Shown here piece after piece: positions 10,976-23,700 of a DNA stretch of 64,000 bases. A model generated the notes under the pieces. That model had not been told where the DNA came from, made no database searches, and was given only the letters and a program-made list of their open reading frames with translations. A program made the position numbers and the translations under genes. Source of the DNA: Lunularia cruciata (taxonomy: Eukaryota > Streptophyta > Marchantiopsida > Lunulariales > Lunulariaceae); contig OX419759.1 of the NCBI GenBank assembly GCA_948567375.1, positions 43,811,493-43,875,492 of the forward strand. Direction: 5' to 3'. The first letter of the stretch is position 1. Each line of letters begins with the position of its first letter.

Positions 10976-13900
10976 AGATAGCTCTCATGTCTATCACCCT
11001 TGCAAGCTCTATGGCCTCCTTGGTATGGTCATTGATGCATTTCCTTTCTAGAATCTTGTTGAGGAATTCTCTTATGCACCCTTCTGCAAAAACAGACAAT
11101 AGTTACATGAGTGGCATCTCCTTGGATACTTAGATCATAGGTCCAACATCCATAATGCATCCTTATTTTATGGCAACCTTTGATTCCCACAGTCAGAATC
11201 ATACCCTCTCCTTCAAGCCCATAGGTGAACATTGGACCCTATGTTCATCTAGGTTATGAGAGATAAGTGAGTTGGAAAGAATTCCCAATCTACCAACTCA
11301 AACAGACTTTGGGTTGGAAGATTACCCACTCAAGGGGAAAAAGACCCACTTAAATAACTATTCTAACCCGAAAAATAAATTTTTTCTACCTAATCACTTC
11401 TCTTTTTGTGGCTGCCACATTCTTACTTGCTTGCACCAAGAATGCCAATTGACTCTCCTCTCTTAGATGTCCGCTGCCTGGATGAACCTACTATGAATAT
11501 CATTAGAGTGCCACTGAAATCTTGTTTGCTACCTACCTCTTTTTTCATAATACAAGAACCCTCAGAATTGTGTGCTCATATTCCCTTAATTAGCCAGCCC
11601 ATAAAGAAGGTTCCATAACACTTCTCTCCTTCTCCTGCACTTGGGCTTAGTCGGCCTGTAGAGTTTGTCTCCCGCACAGGGGCTTAGTTAGGCTGTAGAG
11701 GTCCTCTCCCCCATTGAATGTTCATATTTGTCAGTCATAGATAAACAATTTGTAGGAAAGATTTTATAAGACAAAAATGAGCTGAGCCCAGTACATAGTA
11801 TCCTGCAATCCATCAATATCCTGCACTGCTGTACCATCCTGTCCATAGTTTCTCACCCCTTTGACTTGGTACCTTTGTCCAGCTAACAAATTTCTTTCAT
11901 AATTTCAAGTATCATATTGATGATCAGTCCATCAACATAGATTATCAATAAAATCATATTATTACCAACTTGCAGCCAATACAAAAAAGGATATAAAAGG
12001 ATATAATGTCAGACCTCCCATCTCATCCATTATTGTATTTATGCGATAAAACTTGAAATCCAATGAATAAGAGATAGCAAATTTTATTTGCATTCCAAGT
12101 TCAAGGAGATTGCTTAAGTCTATAAAGAGACTTTTCTATGCACAGAAATTTTTCTGATATATTGGATCTTCATATTGAGATAATTCTTTCATGTGGACAT
12201 CCTCAATGGACATCTATATGAAGCAACCATCTGGATATGAAGATTAAGGCATCATATCAGGATGTATGTTCATATAGACTTCCGTATATATACTCATAGG
12301 ACCAAAAAATTCCTCTTAATCTAAAAATTCCAATGAAGTGAATGTCCTTTTATTAGCAGGAAAACCCACCAACTCCTAAGTTTGTCTATCACATAGTGCT
12401 GTAACTTCAAGCTCCCTTGCTTGCACCCATTTGCATGGTGCATTATTTCCTAAAAAAATTTTGGTTGTTGCTCTTGGATAGCCTACACCATATATATGCA
12501 TAGTGTTGTGCTAAAAACCCTTCAAATTTAAAGCATCTTATAGTATATTTGACCTGTGTGTGTGTCCTTCATCGAGGCATAAGTTGAGATTGAGAAGCAC
12601 TATTTGTAATGATTTGTAAATCATCTAAATGATTTGGAATTTCTAGGGACCAAAATTATAAGTGGACAAGGTAAGGATTCCTTGAGAGGTTGTTTGGCTT
12701 GTTACCTAATTCTCCAGCCTCAAGTACTCCAATAAGCAAAAAACCTATGAGAAAAAAATCAAGAAATGTTGGAAGATTCTGAACTACATATAAGATAGGT
12801 AACATATTCAATATTGAGGGTTCATGTCACCTACTCTTTTATGCCTCATCTCAAGATCTAAAGTGCAATAGAGTCATAAAGAAACATAACATTTTTATTT
12901 GTAGCAATATGGATCTTGATGTCTAACTTAAACATCCTATCTATTTCGGATCTAAATTTTCATCCTATAGGTACAGTGTATTTCTTAGACTTGTCAACAA
13001 AAGCATCATCTTGGTTTATTAAAACAAGATACAAATTCTCAATAATTTTTCCAACAAATGATTATGAATGACTATATGATTGGTAGTTGTAGCCAAGCAA
13101 AGGACCTCTCCTGAGCCACTAAGCTTCTCCACAGGAGTTGAGAAAGGTATACTGCCTATGTGAGTCATCATTAGTATTCAACCAAAAATTTAGACAATGT
13201 TTATTTAGGGCTGAATATACTAGCTTGATTAGTCATGTAGTTTAAGCACTACGAGTCAACAAACAGTTTTCCTCACTCTTGGTCATTTGATGCAAAAATG
13301 TGAGTTATTACAAGTAGATGATCTTTGGAGTAGGAATCTTCCTTCAGATTATGTTGTTGAGTGAGCTTACCTAATTGAATATAAGCTTCTCAAATAACCT
13401 AATTGAATATAATTCTTCTAGTTAAGAGTCAATGAGTTATAATAGTAAATGCAAGACTCGTCTATTGTGGATTGTCCGTGTGTTATGTGCAGTTTTTGTG
13501 AGCATTGACCTTTGTTAATGACATCTCCACAAAGTGAACCTTCATATCGCTTTCCTTTTCCTCTCCTAGAAAACAACACCTGATCCTGAGTGGTAAGACC
13601 ATTGCCATCACCTTGTAGCTTCATCTTATCAAAGACAAAAATTGGGACTATGTCCACAAATCGAGGATAAATATCTCTAATAGCTAAAGAAGCCTCAAAA
13701 GGTTTATACTCCTTTGTTAGACCTTCGATGGTGTGTAGTGTTAGATCAGGATTTAAAACCTTAATCCGAATGCTATTGAGTTGCTCAGCCAAACCATGAA
13801 TGTAATCAAAATAGTCTTGCTTAAATTGTCTTTCTTAACCTTCATTTATTGCTACTTCAATTGAAGCTTTCTTGTCTCTTTGAAATCTAGAAAAGATTTG

Positions 13901-14302
13901 TCAATACATCCATTTCAAACCTCCAGACCTCCTTGGGACTATCAACCCCAAGGAGTACATAATGAAACAGTGATAGCAAACACACAAAGAAAGGCAATAC
14001 ACTGCCTGATTAGTATGTTTCTTCCAAGCATGTACATTAGAATATGAAGGAGCACCAATCGGACAAACTTCAACTCCTGTAACAAGATCAAACAATGCCT
14101 GGATTTTCAAGAATGTAGACATTCTATATTTCCAGAGAACAATTGTTGTTTGTCAAGGCCTCACGCTTGATGCCACCACCAAACATATCTAGTTTACTAG
14201 TACTCATGACATACAAATAATACAATTAGATCACTTCTCAACAATTAAGATACAAATTTGAGCTCAAAGTTTCTCGTTATCTCTCTTCTACTCTGATACC
14301 TT
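10976..14302 (-). pseudogene. Ty1/copia retrotransposon relic
   Basis: On the minus strand, gag comes first: 13418-13830 contains LHTIEGLTKEYKPFEASLAI, the usual copia gag pattern of Leu-Pro/Thr-x-Glu-Tyr-x-x-Phe. Reverse transcriptase follows at about 12160-11910, with KSLYRLKQSP (the usual copia K-S-L-Y-G-L-K-Q-A-P box) and then LLIIYVDGLII, the catalytic YVDD box with the second Asp changed to Gly. Stops and shifts are frequent. 11029-11800 is downstream debris that I could not place. The element is dead. Confidence 0.75.
14291..14300 (-). other. Met-tRNA primer binding site of copia relic
   Basis: The minus strand reads GGTATCAGAG, matching the plant initiator-Met primer site, upstream of the copia gag. 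It places the 5' LTR of the relic above 14300, but no second LTR copy was found to define its length. Confidence 0.65.
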
Positions 14303-15152
14303 ATGGGAAAAAATAAGAGACGGAAATCACCACAAAAAAACTCCAATATATCTAAGAGGAGAAACGTGTACACGTGGTGTATTGAGTCTCTCCTCACCAA
14401 AACTTTAGAAGTGGTGAGTAGAGAAATATAGAATTAGCATGTGATCTCTATCAACACTTTGACTGTCAGGCAGGAGATCATTTGTTGTGTTGGCCTGTAC
14501 AGACAGTTCAGAATCAGAGCTGACTTTCCGCTTCATAGTTTCAAATGAAGTTCAAAGCGATTATAACCTTCTACCAAATTTGAATTGACATATTTACATA
14601 AAAACTGGCGTTCATATGGCTGAATCTTGCCGTGTATGTAGGATGTTATGATCATCAAGCCGGTGCACCGATGATGCATCATTTATGAGATCGGGGGAGG
14701 CTTTCTCAAGGAATGGAAGAATTTATTAGCATCCGGCCAAATGGAACAGATTTGACTGAAAACTGACATCAAATTCGAGGCTTGGCTATGGCTGATTCTT
14801 ATATGTCAAAGATCTCAAACCAAGGTCTTATGCACATTAGTACTCCGTACAAGTAAGATGTTATAATTGCGGAAGCGCAAGGTACAGAGAATGCACCGCT
14901 TATTATTTCAGAAATAGGATGAATCTTCCGCACATATGATCGATCCGAAGTAGATCACGAACCTAGAATTCTCAATCAACAACTACTGGCCATGACTATG
15001 ATGCTTGTTCTTGTTGGCTCCTACATGCTTACTTCTCCAGGACCTTGAGATGAGCTCTGTTTTGCTAGTGTAACGTGGCTTATTGCATCAATTGAGCAGA
15101 AAAAGACTCTTGTATGGTAATAGTGCCTGAAATGAGCCCTACAATCAGTTCT
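14303..15152. other. Intergenic, no gene seen
   Basis: The left part is probably the remains of the copia 5' LTR. From about 14480 on, the sequence is conserved with 37020-37748 and lies downstream of the peroxidase gene. AATAAG on the minus strand near 15070 could serve as a polyadenylation signal, about 75 nt past the stop codon. Nothing else is recognised. Confidence 0.5.
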
Positions 15153-16915
15153 CTAGGACTTTGGCTCAACAACAGCACAATGTTTTCTCCAGCCGTATGA
15201 GTCCACGGTCTGAATGTTGCCCATTTTGATCATGGCCTCTCCAAAATCGTACAAAAATGATTCAGAATTTTGTGCTGCCTTGATAGCATACTCCAAACCC
15301 AATGGGTCGGTCAAGAGGTTGACATCCGATTGGAGAAGTCCCTTGCCTGTAAGGAGATCCAAATAGTAGGTAGAATCGAATGTGCCATTCGTTGTGTCGG
15401 CGGCAATGAAATTGAGAACTTGATCTCGTGGGCATTTAGTCTTGAGCCAGGCAGCAAAAGCGGCGTCCATGGAAGGATCGGTGATGTTTTGACCCTCAAA
15501 ATCGTAAAGTCGCTCGTGGAATGCTCCACAATGGAATTGCCCGATTGAATGACCGCCTGATTTTATAAATTGCGGAGAAAGGACCAGACGTTACGGTTTA
15601 ATAGCACGACTTGGTTTAACGTAACACCTCAAAGTACACAATGGTAGTTGTAATTATATGGAGAAAGCAATAAGTTGTAGGGGAGCAGATGGTACTGAAA
15701 TTACAAGTAGACACTTTGAACAAGATCATAAAGATGCAGATAGTCCAGGTTGAGCGTGATACCTGAGAGAATAATCATGTCCCGTGCATCAAGTCCAACT
15801 TTGGCAAAAGTAGCGACCAGCTGGGCGAAATCATCCGTACGCAGGGGCAAGCTGCCATTCACATCTTCCGCAATGGAAGCAGCCCCGTCGACTCGGCCCA
15901 AGTATACTGGCCAGGCCAAGCCACCAACCTGCAAATGTTTCATCAAAGGGCAGTAACTTATCGTTATTGATAAATATTGCAGAGGTTGATAGTGTTGGAG
16001 TTTATCTAAGGATATGCAGAAGTCTTTTGGCAGTGTTTCTAGAAGCACTTTCCACTTGCGTTTGACAGAGCACTTAACTTGCATTCATTATATAGTCAGC
16101 TACGGGAAGACAGTGTTCAATAGGGGGACGTTTCTGATGCTAACTGTGGAATTATGGGTATGGTTTTGTCATGGGGCCCATTGAATCCATCTCTGTGATG
16201 GAATGGAACATTGAGATATTCATGACATACCTTAGCGGTTGCATCGCGTGCTACCAACGCGAGGATATCGGCACATGATACAACTCCAGGACATTCACAT
16301 TCGAGCTTCATCTTAATCTGATCAATTTCCTCAAATCCTCGAAGAGAACCTTTGTTCAATAGTGCATCCTTTTCAGCTACCATATCTTTAGTTGAGTTGA
16401 TGAGTACGGATCCATCACAACCCTGTACATCCAGACCAAATTCCTCTCATCAGTAGGACAAAAATGAAAAAAGCTGTGCTGCCTTATAATTCATATGATT
16501 ATTCACCATCTGATGATCGCAGTTTACCGTTCGTTCTAGTAAAACTGGAGAATTTGGAGTCAGCAGTTTTAGCTGTTCTGGGTGCGTATTATCGGTGTCG
16601 ATTGCAGATAAGCAACCTCGGCATGCTGGCATGCATGGATAAATGAGTTATAAACGCATTCCTATTAACTGTGACAGGCGAGTAGTGACTTACTCCAACA
16701 AAGCAGTCATGGAAGTGCAAACGCATGAGACCTGCAGCCATTCCCCAATTCGCTTCAACGATTTCATCGACCTGTTGTTTCACGACGGTTGCAATCTGTG
16801 GACAAGTTTCCTCATAATAGTCCAGTGAAAGCTCGGCATTCGAAAGAGTTGCTGCTACGCCCAACAGAAAAATCGTAGCAGTCAAGACTGATCTTGAAAC
16901 ATCTGATGGAGCCAT
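15153..16915 (-). CDS. Class III secretory peroxidase, gene 1 (four exons)
   Basis: Exons on the minus strand are 16915-16694, 16422-16231, 15928-15763 and 15556-15153. All introns have GT..AG ends and the joined frame is 327 codons plus stop. It encodes a plant heme peroxidase that uses H2O2 to oxidise phenolics in the cell wall or vacuole. Residues 1-27 form a signal peptide ending ATLSNA. Arg65 and distal His69 lie in RLHFHDCFVG, and proximal His196 in SGGHSIG, a variant of the common SGAHTIG. The eight conserved cysteines (38, 71, 76, 118, 124, 203, 235, 320) are present, plus an extra Cys116. The start at 16915 is chosen because the signal peptide begins there and upstream in this gene the frame has a stop. 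It has no internal stops and is probably functional. The sister gene is at 37749-39486. Confidence 0.95.
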
Positions 16916-17261
16916 TGTACAGATATTTAACTGCGGGTGCCTTTTGCTGTTTTGCCGTATCGATTATATGGAGGGATCCCCAACCCAGCACAAGGTATCT
17001 CGACCAGCGCCAATGGTCGAATCCACCTTCCTGTACGGTTACATGTCAGGAGAAGACACAGAAATGAGAAATAATGAGTGAAATTTAACACGAGTGTGAG
17101 AAGTAAACAGCAAGTCCGGCAAGTTCAAAATTGCTCATAGAGTTGCGCTTGGGCTGCAAGTAGAATATGATTTCTAGCGAAGGCACCGTAATGGCAGCAG
17201 AATTAGAGACAACCTGCAGGTCCGTTGACAAGTACTTAGCTAGAGAAAATAGAGTTTAACT

Positions 17262-17347
17262 TACGTGCAAAGGTCAAGGGAGACCCGAGGTTGAGCTCGA
17301 GAGTCCCAATGTGATATGCAATCAGTTGGACAGTCCTTATATATGCG
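17262..17347 (-). promoter_or_regulatory. Core promoter and 5' UTR of peroxidase gene 1
   Basis: On the minus strand TATATAAGG lies at 17343-17335, a good plant TATA box, conserved in the other gene. About 75 bp downstream the sequence TTTGCAC|GTAAGT looks like a splice donor, and CCGTACAG|GAAGG near 17035 looks like an acceptor, so an intron in the 5' UTR is likely. The leader segment between has no ATG. Transcript data would be needed to confirm the start site. Confidence 0.5.
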
Positions 17348-18880
17348 TCAATTGCCTGCTGACTGGATGAGCTGCAAACTGCTACAATATTTCCTGAGTT
17401 ACATCGCTGGAAGTTGCGAATATTTAACTATTCAACATGATTATAAGCGACATTACCGAGAGGAATGATTGTCGTGGCTCTACGTGCTTCTGCATAAGAA
17501 AAGGTCTTAGTGGTGCCTCATTCCAGGCCAGGATAGACCTGGCATGGATTGAGGCACCTTAAACCGGCTGTCTGGAGTATCAACTAAGATACTGGAATAT
17601 AATGTGTCTGGAAAAGCATATAGAATGAATTATACGGCTTTCACCATCAGAATAATGCGCGCTGTTCCTGTGGCCCACCCATCATTGGTAAGTAGTCACA
17701 TGTATTGAGTCACGCTTAGAAAATAGTGACTTTAATCTTAAGATATATGGTATGCGTGTGATATCCTACTGAATTAAAGCCTTTAAAACGGGAAAAGTAA
17801 CTTGGAGTGGGTTGTTTTGTGTGGTTCTGTTCGCAACGATAATTCAAGTGGAATTTTGATGGTTAAGCGGAGAAATACTATAAGGGATTTTATTGATGGG
17901 TAACTAACTTTTCACACTAAGGATATTGACTGATCTTCTTATTCATTGTTTTTATATTGCTCAGTAAAACACGAATGAATTAGAAAACCCCATTATTCAT
18001 TCCACTCGTACCGGGATGGTCTTTGTCTCACCTTCCTCAAAGCCCTCGATAGACCTTTCTGTATGAGTGGTTAATATTGGCGACCAAAATCAAGTTTTCT
18101 TCTTTTTTCATAACAACTGAGTGCACTCTTCATCCCTTACACTCATCATTAAATGTATTTTCTCCTGCTTTAGTTATTCAATTAGTAAACATGCGTTGCC
18201 CAAGCCCTTTGCTATGATTGATGGCAGATTCTCTTACCAAATCCCAATTGCATTATTATTCTTGTCCAAATTTTGATCCTTTTAATGAGAAAAAAAGGAT
18301 TAATTCATTCATTGCTCTTCATGGACCATCTTGTTCAAGTCCCAATTATAATTTGAATGGAATTCATACCCATCCCAAATTTGTTTCACTCCATCATTTC
18401 CCAAGGCTAGCAACTGGCGTTCAATTCTTTGCTTCAACTCTTTGTACCCGGTTTTGACCAAGTTAAGAAGATGGAAACTTCATTACTACCATCATCCCCT
18501 TCAAAACAAGCTGTTCATACACTTCAAAAAATCAACTATAGCCTTAGAAAAACGATCTCTGTGCAACAAATCCTCTCATCCAGTTACAAACTCTCCAAAT
18601 CTCCTTTTTATTTGGTGTGTTTAACATTGTCTCCTTCTTGTAATTACATGCATTGTTCTCATCCAGTTTTAAAGACTCCCAATCTGCTTTTTCTTTCCTG
18701 TGTTTAACACCAGTGGCTTCTTTTAATTATATGCATTGTGAGCAGAGAAGAATCCAATGCCTATCATCCTTCTTAGATTTTGCATGAAATCCTTAGCAAG
18801 TCACTTTTTTGCTGTTATTACTATAATTTTTCTTTGATCTTGCATGAGATCCATAGCTACTCAATTTGTTGCTGTGCTGA
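17348..18880. other. Upstream spacer, no gene recognised
   Basis: This non-coding sequence is conserved with 39914-41440. An open frame at 18218-18457 has a counterpart at 40689-41021, but their N-terminal parts differ by frame and no family is recognised, so I do not call a gene. A short imperfect repeat based on GATCTTGCATGAGATCC occurs near 18775-18860. Confidence 0.5.
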
Positions 18881-19840
18881 GTTCTCACATCACTATAAAC
18901 TTGATATATATGTGGAGTCAATGTGAGGAGTAAATAGTCAAGTAGATCACAATAAAATCCCAATCCAAGTTCCCTTAGTTGGAATTTTTATAAGTAATCC
19001 AAGCATAGTTGATAGGGCACGCCTAGAGAGGTGGCACTACTTGACAACTACAAACAAACCAGCTTCTCAGTTTATGAATATCCTCAAGTTTGGTGACCTG
19101 TTATTTCCAGCTGATTTTGCAAGTCTTCACTTTCCTACTTGTTGTTGGTGCTTCTATCATCTATCTATCCTTGTGGGTGGTTCTATTAGCATAGGTTCCT
19201 AAGTCACTTGATTTTGAAACTTAACATGTAACATGTCATGTTCTACTAGATATGTTTTCGTTCTAACTTGAGGATTCCACTTTCCTTGTTCTTCCTAATA
19301 TTGACCACTTTACCTTTCTTACCCCTAGGTGGTGGTAGTATGGTAACTTAATGATCTTGGTATCCTTCTTCTGCTATCAAAGTACATGAAAAAGACAGGA
19401 GGATAATCCCCCAGCTCAGACAAACCGTTGTAGCTTTTATGAGCTAAACATTGGTTATGACTACTTGTGACTGTGCCATTTCATGTTTTCTTGTGTAAAG
19501 TCAAAATCTGGAGTCATTGACTATTACTCTCTCAACCAGAACCCATTGAGTCCCTTCTCCCTACAAATGTTGATTCTTGTTTTCCACTTCATCCATGCTC
19601 TCAACCATACATCCTGTGGTAGCCCACCTTGCATCTCCTTACACAGATCTTTCTTTTTTTCCCCTTTTCTTAGGAATTAGTTAAGCACTTAGATTACAGT
19701 AGTATCAGTAGATATGATTTATGGACTGTACTCCAACAATTTGGAAAACACTGGAAATATGTTTTCAGTTATCAGATGGAGTGACCAATGGAGTTGTAGC
19801 ACCATTGGAGTGGAGTAGTTGATCACAAATACAGGTTTCC

Positions 19841-22800
19841 ATGGCAGCCATCCGCAGTCAGTCATCCACCTTGGGAAGGAGTAAGGTTCAGTCAATTGAA
19901 TTTACACCACCACAGAGATTCAATGAAGGTAAAATAACAAATGGGCATTAGAACTTACTTGCCCAGCAGTGAAGTAGAAATTTTTGAGTTAGCATGAGAG
20001 ACTATGTGAGAGGGTGATTGGGAACAAGAGTGTGAAGGTAAATTGGTGAGACAAATTGGACAAAGATACATTGGGCAACAGAATGTCAATCAAGAAGAAT
20101 AAGACAACAACTGGATTTGCCTCCCGCTCTCCAAGAGTGGAGAAATGTACAAATTACTGTTACACCAGGTATCTCAACTCAAAGGTTTTTCAGTTCCTGT
20201 TGTGGATATAGGACTTCATTTACCTCCCAATGATACTGGAGATCAAGGAGAAGAAGTATCCAATTTTACCAACTTGAAGGGCAATGTGTTTGCTTGGACC
20301 AAACAGCTTTGGCAAAAGTTTCTTGGGTCCAGTTCAATACCTGAAGCAATGTACCTTGACCATAAGTGGCTCCAAGCAATGGAGAACAAAAGAAGGAAAT
20401 TTGAGGCTTTTTTAAAATCCAAAAAGATAAGGAATGGTGAGAAGGTGAATGGGTATAATGAGACCATCACGCACACCGGTGACCTTGCTCATGAAGATCT
20501 TCAAGTTGATATGAACTACTTATGTCAACAGTGGATAGGTCACATTATTCCAGCTATTACATGAGGGGGGACCTGTGGACTAAGCAAAGATGTTTTACCA
20601 TCAAACCACAAATTGATTGAGCAATTGCAAAAGAATGGAGGGAACACTTTTCTCTCCTTTATTGTCTTACATTTCACAATATAGATGAGTCTACTATAGA
20701 AGGAAGAGAGTCATCTCTTCACAATTCACAACTACCCATTGAGATATTATCAAGCTCAAATCAAATACACAGAAAAAGTGAAGAAGTATAAGGGGACAGT
20801 ACTCAAGTACCAAAAGATAGAAAAGTGGGTAAAAATCACCAAGACTGTTGGGGCAAGCACAAGTAAGAGGAAGATGGTTATGGTGCAAGTATAGATCCAG
20901 AAGAGACGCAAGCCTTATCCCCAAGTTGTGGCCTCTTTGGAAGAGAGTGATTCTCATTCTAATGAAGTATCACAAGTAAAGGAAGTAAAATGCAAGTAAA
21001 GCCCAAAAGGAAAGTGCAAGATGACCAAGATTCACAAGGTATTCCAAATGCAACACCAATGCTAGGGGAAATGGAGAAAGAACAATCACCAATCATGGCA
21101 CAATCACCTCTAAGCAAGCAACCTCTTTTTCCAAGATTGAATTATCCTCTCATTAGGAAGAAGGTGATGTGGAACCAAGCATGGAAGTACCCTCCATCTT
21201 GGCAATAGAAGTGGAGCTGAGAAAACCAAACAAACTAGCTCCAAGAGAAAGGAGGACTTTGGTGGATAAGAAGGAGGATATCCCAATATCCTAGTTGCGG
21301 AAGAATGCTCCTACAATGCTAGCATTAGAATTGTGATAGTGCAGGTTCAGATTGTCTAGCCACTTGAAGAACAACAGGCGGTGACTCCACCCCAAGAACC
21401 AGCAACTGAGGATATCTTGGTGATGCCATCTTAATCAATTGGAGGAAATCCGCTGATAAGGATAGATTCTCAAGTGCTGGAAAGGGTAAGTGTTCAAGGA
21501 TTTGGACAACTTGTTTGCAAAACCAGTTGCTGCTACCAAGACCGTGGCAGCTGCCAAAGTAGTGGTTGCTAAAAAGCATAGGAAGGGAAGGAGTAATGTT
21601 AGGCTCCCATGTGGTGCTAGAAGTGGAGAGCATCCAAATGGTCCAAGCAACAACTCAAGATCACTCACTAAAAAATTGTCCAAAAGAAGAGGAAACTTGT
21701 TCAGGACAAAGTTTAGGATGACATATAGAACACACCCTTAACTATTTACCATTGTCGACATGGGTTGTTCATGAGTTGGGACCAGTTTTGAAAGCCATGG
21801 AAGAATTGCTTCTTGCTTACCAAGAGATAGACCCTATGGTGATGGACTATAAGAGGCTGATGTGACAACCCAACAAGTATCACTTTTGAGCTAATCAAGT
21901 AAGTAGAGTTTGTTCCCACAAAGATATGAGTCAGAAATGGTCAAATACAAAGTAAACAGTAACAATTCAGTTCTTCTTGAGTTTATCTTTAGTGTCTCAA
22001 GTAGCAACCACACCCAAAAGAGAGTAACAAGCATTGAATTGCAGTCTCATCACAAATTAGACTTCATAATCACAATACTCTCTAATATTTCCAAACCAAC
22101 TTTGATTTTGATGATTCAGAGTCTCCCAAAGACGGCTACTTCATTGCAAAATGGCTTGGCCTCAGAATTGTGTTCCACCCCTTCACTGAAGGCACAACTT
22201 CCGAAAATTGCATCACATCAAACTCATGTTGCACTCACAAATACATAATACTACCAACATTACAACCCCTCTTAGATCTATCAAGGCATTGCGTTGATTA
22301 GCCTTCACTTATTATCAATCACAAAGAATGAAGATTAGTGCCATGGAATCCAACATCCAACAAACACACTGACTTGCACTTCAAAATTGTACACACATAC
22401 ACAAACACAAACTTGATACTCGGAATTAAGCTCAAATGACAAGCACTAAGAATCAACACTTTTCTTTATCTATCTTCAGAATTTATGAATATTGAACAAC
22501 ACAACACTAGAAATTCCTCCTTTAAATAGGTAGAGCACTTCAACAGTTAACTAACAAATTTACCGGTGTATAATAACTCTTCCAACCTACAGATCCAAAA
22601 TGACAATGCACCTCTTAATAGCTACATCTTCAAGTCTCAAAACTAACATTCAAGTTCAAGGCCAAGAATGTAATACAAAGTCTGTTCAGGACTTTAATTG
22701 TAGCTACCACATATAATTGACAAATTGCAAAACTCATCACTGGGAGTGTGTTCTTAATCTTCTTTGCCATGATCTCCTCATGAGTTCTTTGGCATTGGAA

Positions 22801-23700
22801 GATTGCACCCCCTCTTAGACACGACACTCTAACCCCTTTTGGTCTTCAGAAAATTTCACTCTCAGTCAGCTTTTTGATGCACATTACTGCAAGACAACTA
22901 CTCAAAGGGACAAGGTATCTACTTGACATGTTTGATTTCACCCTGTGCAATTGCAATTTTATAGTTCTTTGGGGTGCAGTTATTCTTCAATCGATTTCAA
23001 AATTGACCCCTACTTCTTTTGTGTGTTTGTGTACTATCACTTTCAAAGTATTCCTCTCCTTCCTCCACCATTTACTTAAGCGTACTTTCTTGGCTGGCCT
23101 GACCTGCAGAAAGGTTGTTACATTTTCTTCATATTGGTCTGCACTTCCTATTCCAAAGATGCCTTTCTTTGGGTTTGTCTCTTTGTAAGCCCCATCTGAG
23201 TTCTTCCTATTCCCTACCCAAAGTCAACTTCTTTAAGTTTACTCCAAAGACACATAAGTCCATTCTTTTCTTTATAATTTGGTTTTCCCAATACATTTCT
23301 TCTTCAAAACTTATCACAACAAAAGATGTGGGTACCACAGCTGATAGAGTACATATGCTATTACATTTAGAATGCCATATGAGAAAAGTTGGAAGCAAAA
23401 AAATTGTTGGTCAAGGCAGATGCTAGTATTAAGAGGCTAGCGGCTCAAATTATTGTGGTTGAAGGACATTGCCAATATCAAGAGCAAAATTTGAGCACGA
23501 GAGACACTCAAGCTCTCATGCAACTTAGTGAGCAGCTTGTGATAGAAAAAAAGAGGAGTAATCAATACAACTAGTATGGGAAAACCAAGACAAGGAGGGA
23601 GAAATAAGAAGAGAAGAGATTGCCATTGCACCTAAAGACCACAAGTTTGAGGTTGCATTCACAACTAAAGATGTTGAGCTAGGAGGAGTATGATTCATTT
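19841..23700 (+). pseudogene. Family Y ORF relic, unknown protein with coiled coil
   Basis: It starts MAAIRSQSSTLGRSKVQ, identical to the other copy at 46147. A central domain is open at 20145-20564 and includes LWQKFLGSSSIPEAMYLDHK. A Lys/Ser-rich linker follows (20990-21760). The C-terminal part, after the solo LTR at 21861-23339, is coiled-coil-like (23389-23574). Stops and shifts are spread throughout. I recognise no family. The domain order (N-terminal domain, charged linker, coiled coil) resembles the family E frame. Confidence 0.55.
21861..23339 (-). mobile_element. Family E solo LTR, internally deleted (1,479 bp)
   Basis: On the plus strand it runs from TGTGACAACCCAAC to GTGGGTACCACA, so the LTR points to the minus strand. 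It is flanked by a perfect 5-bp target duplication, GCTGA, at 21856-21860 and 23340-23344. The other duplicate has the uninterrupted site with a single GCTGA at 48131-48135. Only the first part of the internal frame remains, near 22640-22720; the rest has been deleted. It postdates the segmental duplication. Confidence 0.93.

Noticed and set aside
15270-15548. Plus-strand open frames overlapping the peroxidase exons (also at 37866-38144, 15750-15956 and 38321-38527).
   Set aside because: They are antisense shadows of conserved minus-strand exons and recur only because the exons are duplicated.
18218-18707. Small secreted-type proteins in the spacer upstream of peroxidase gene 1.
   Set aside because: The counterparts in the other duplicate differ in frame and length, and there is no recognisable domain or splice context.
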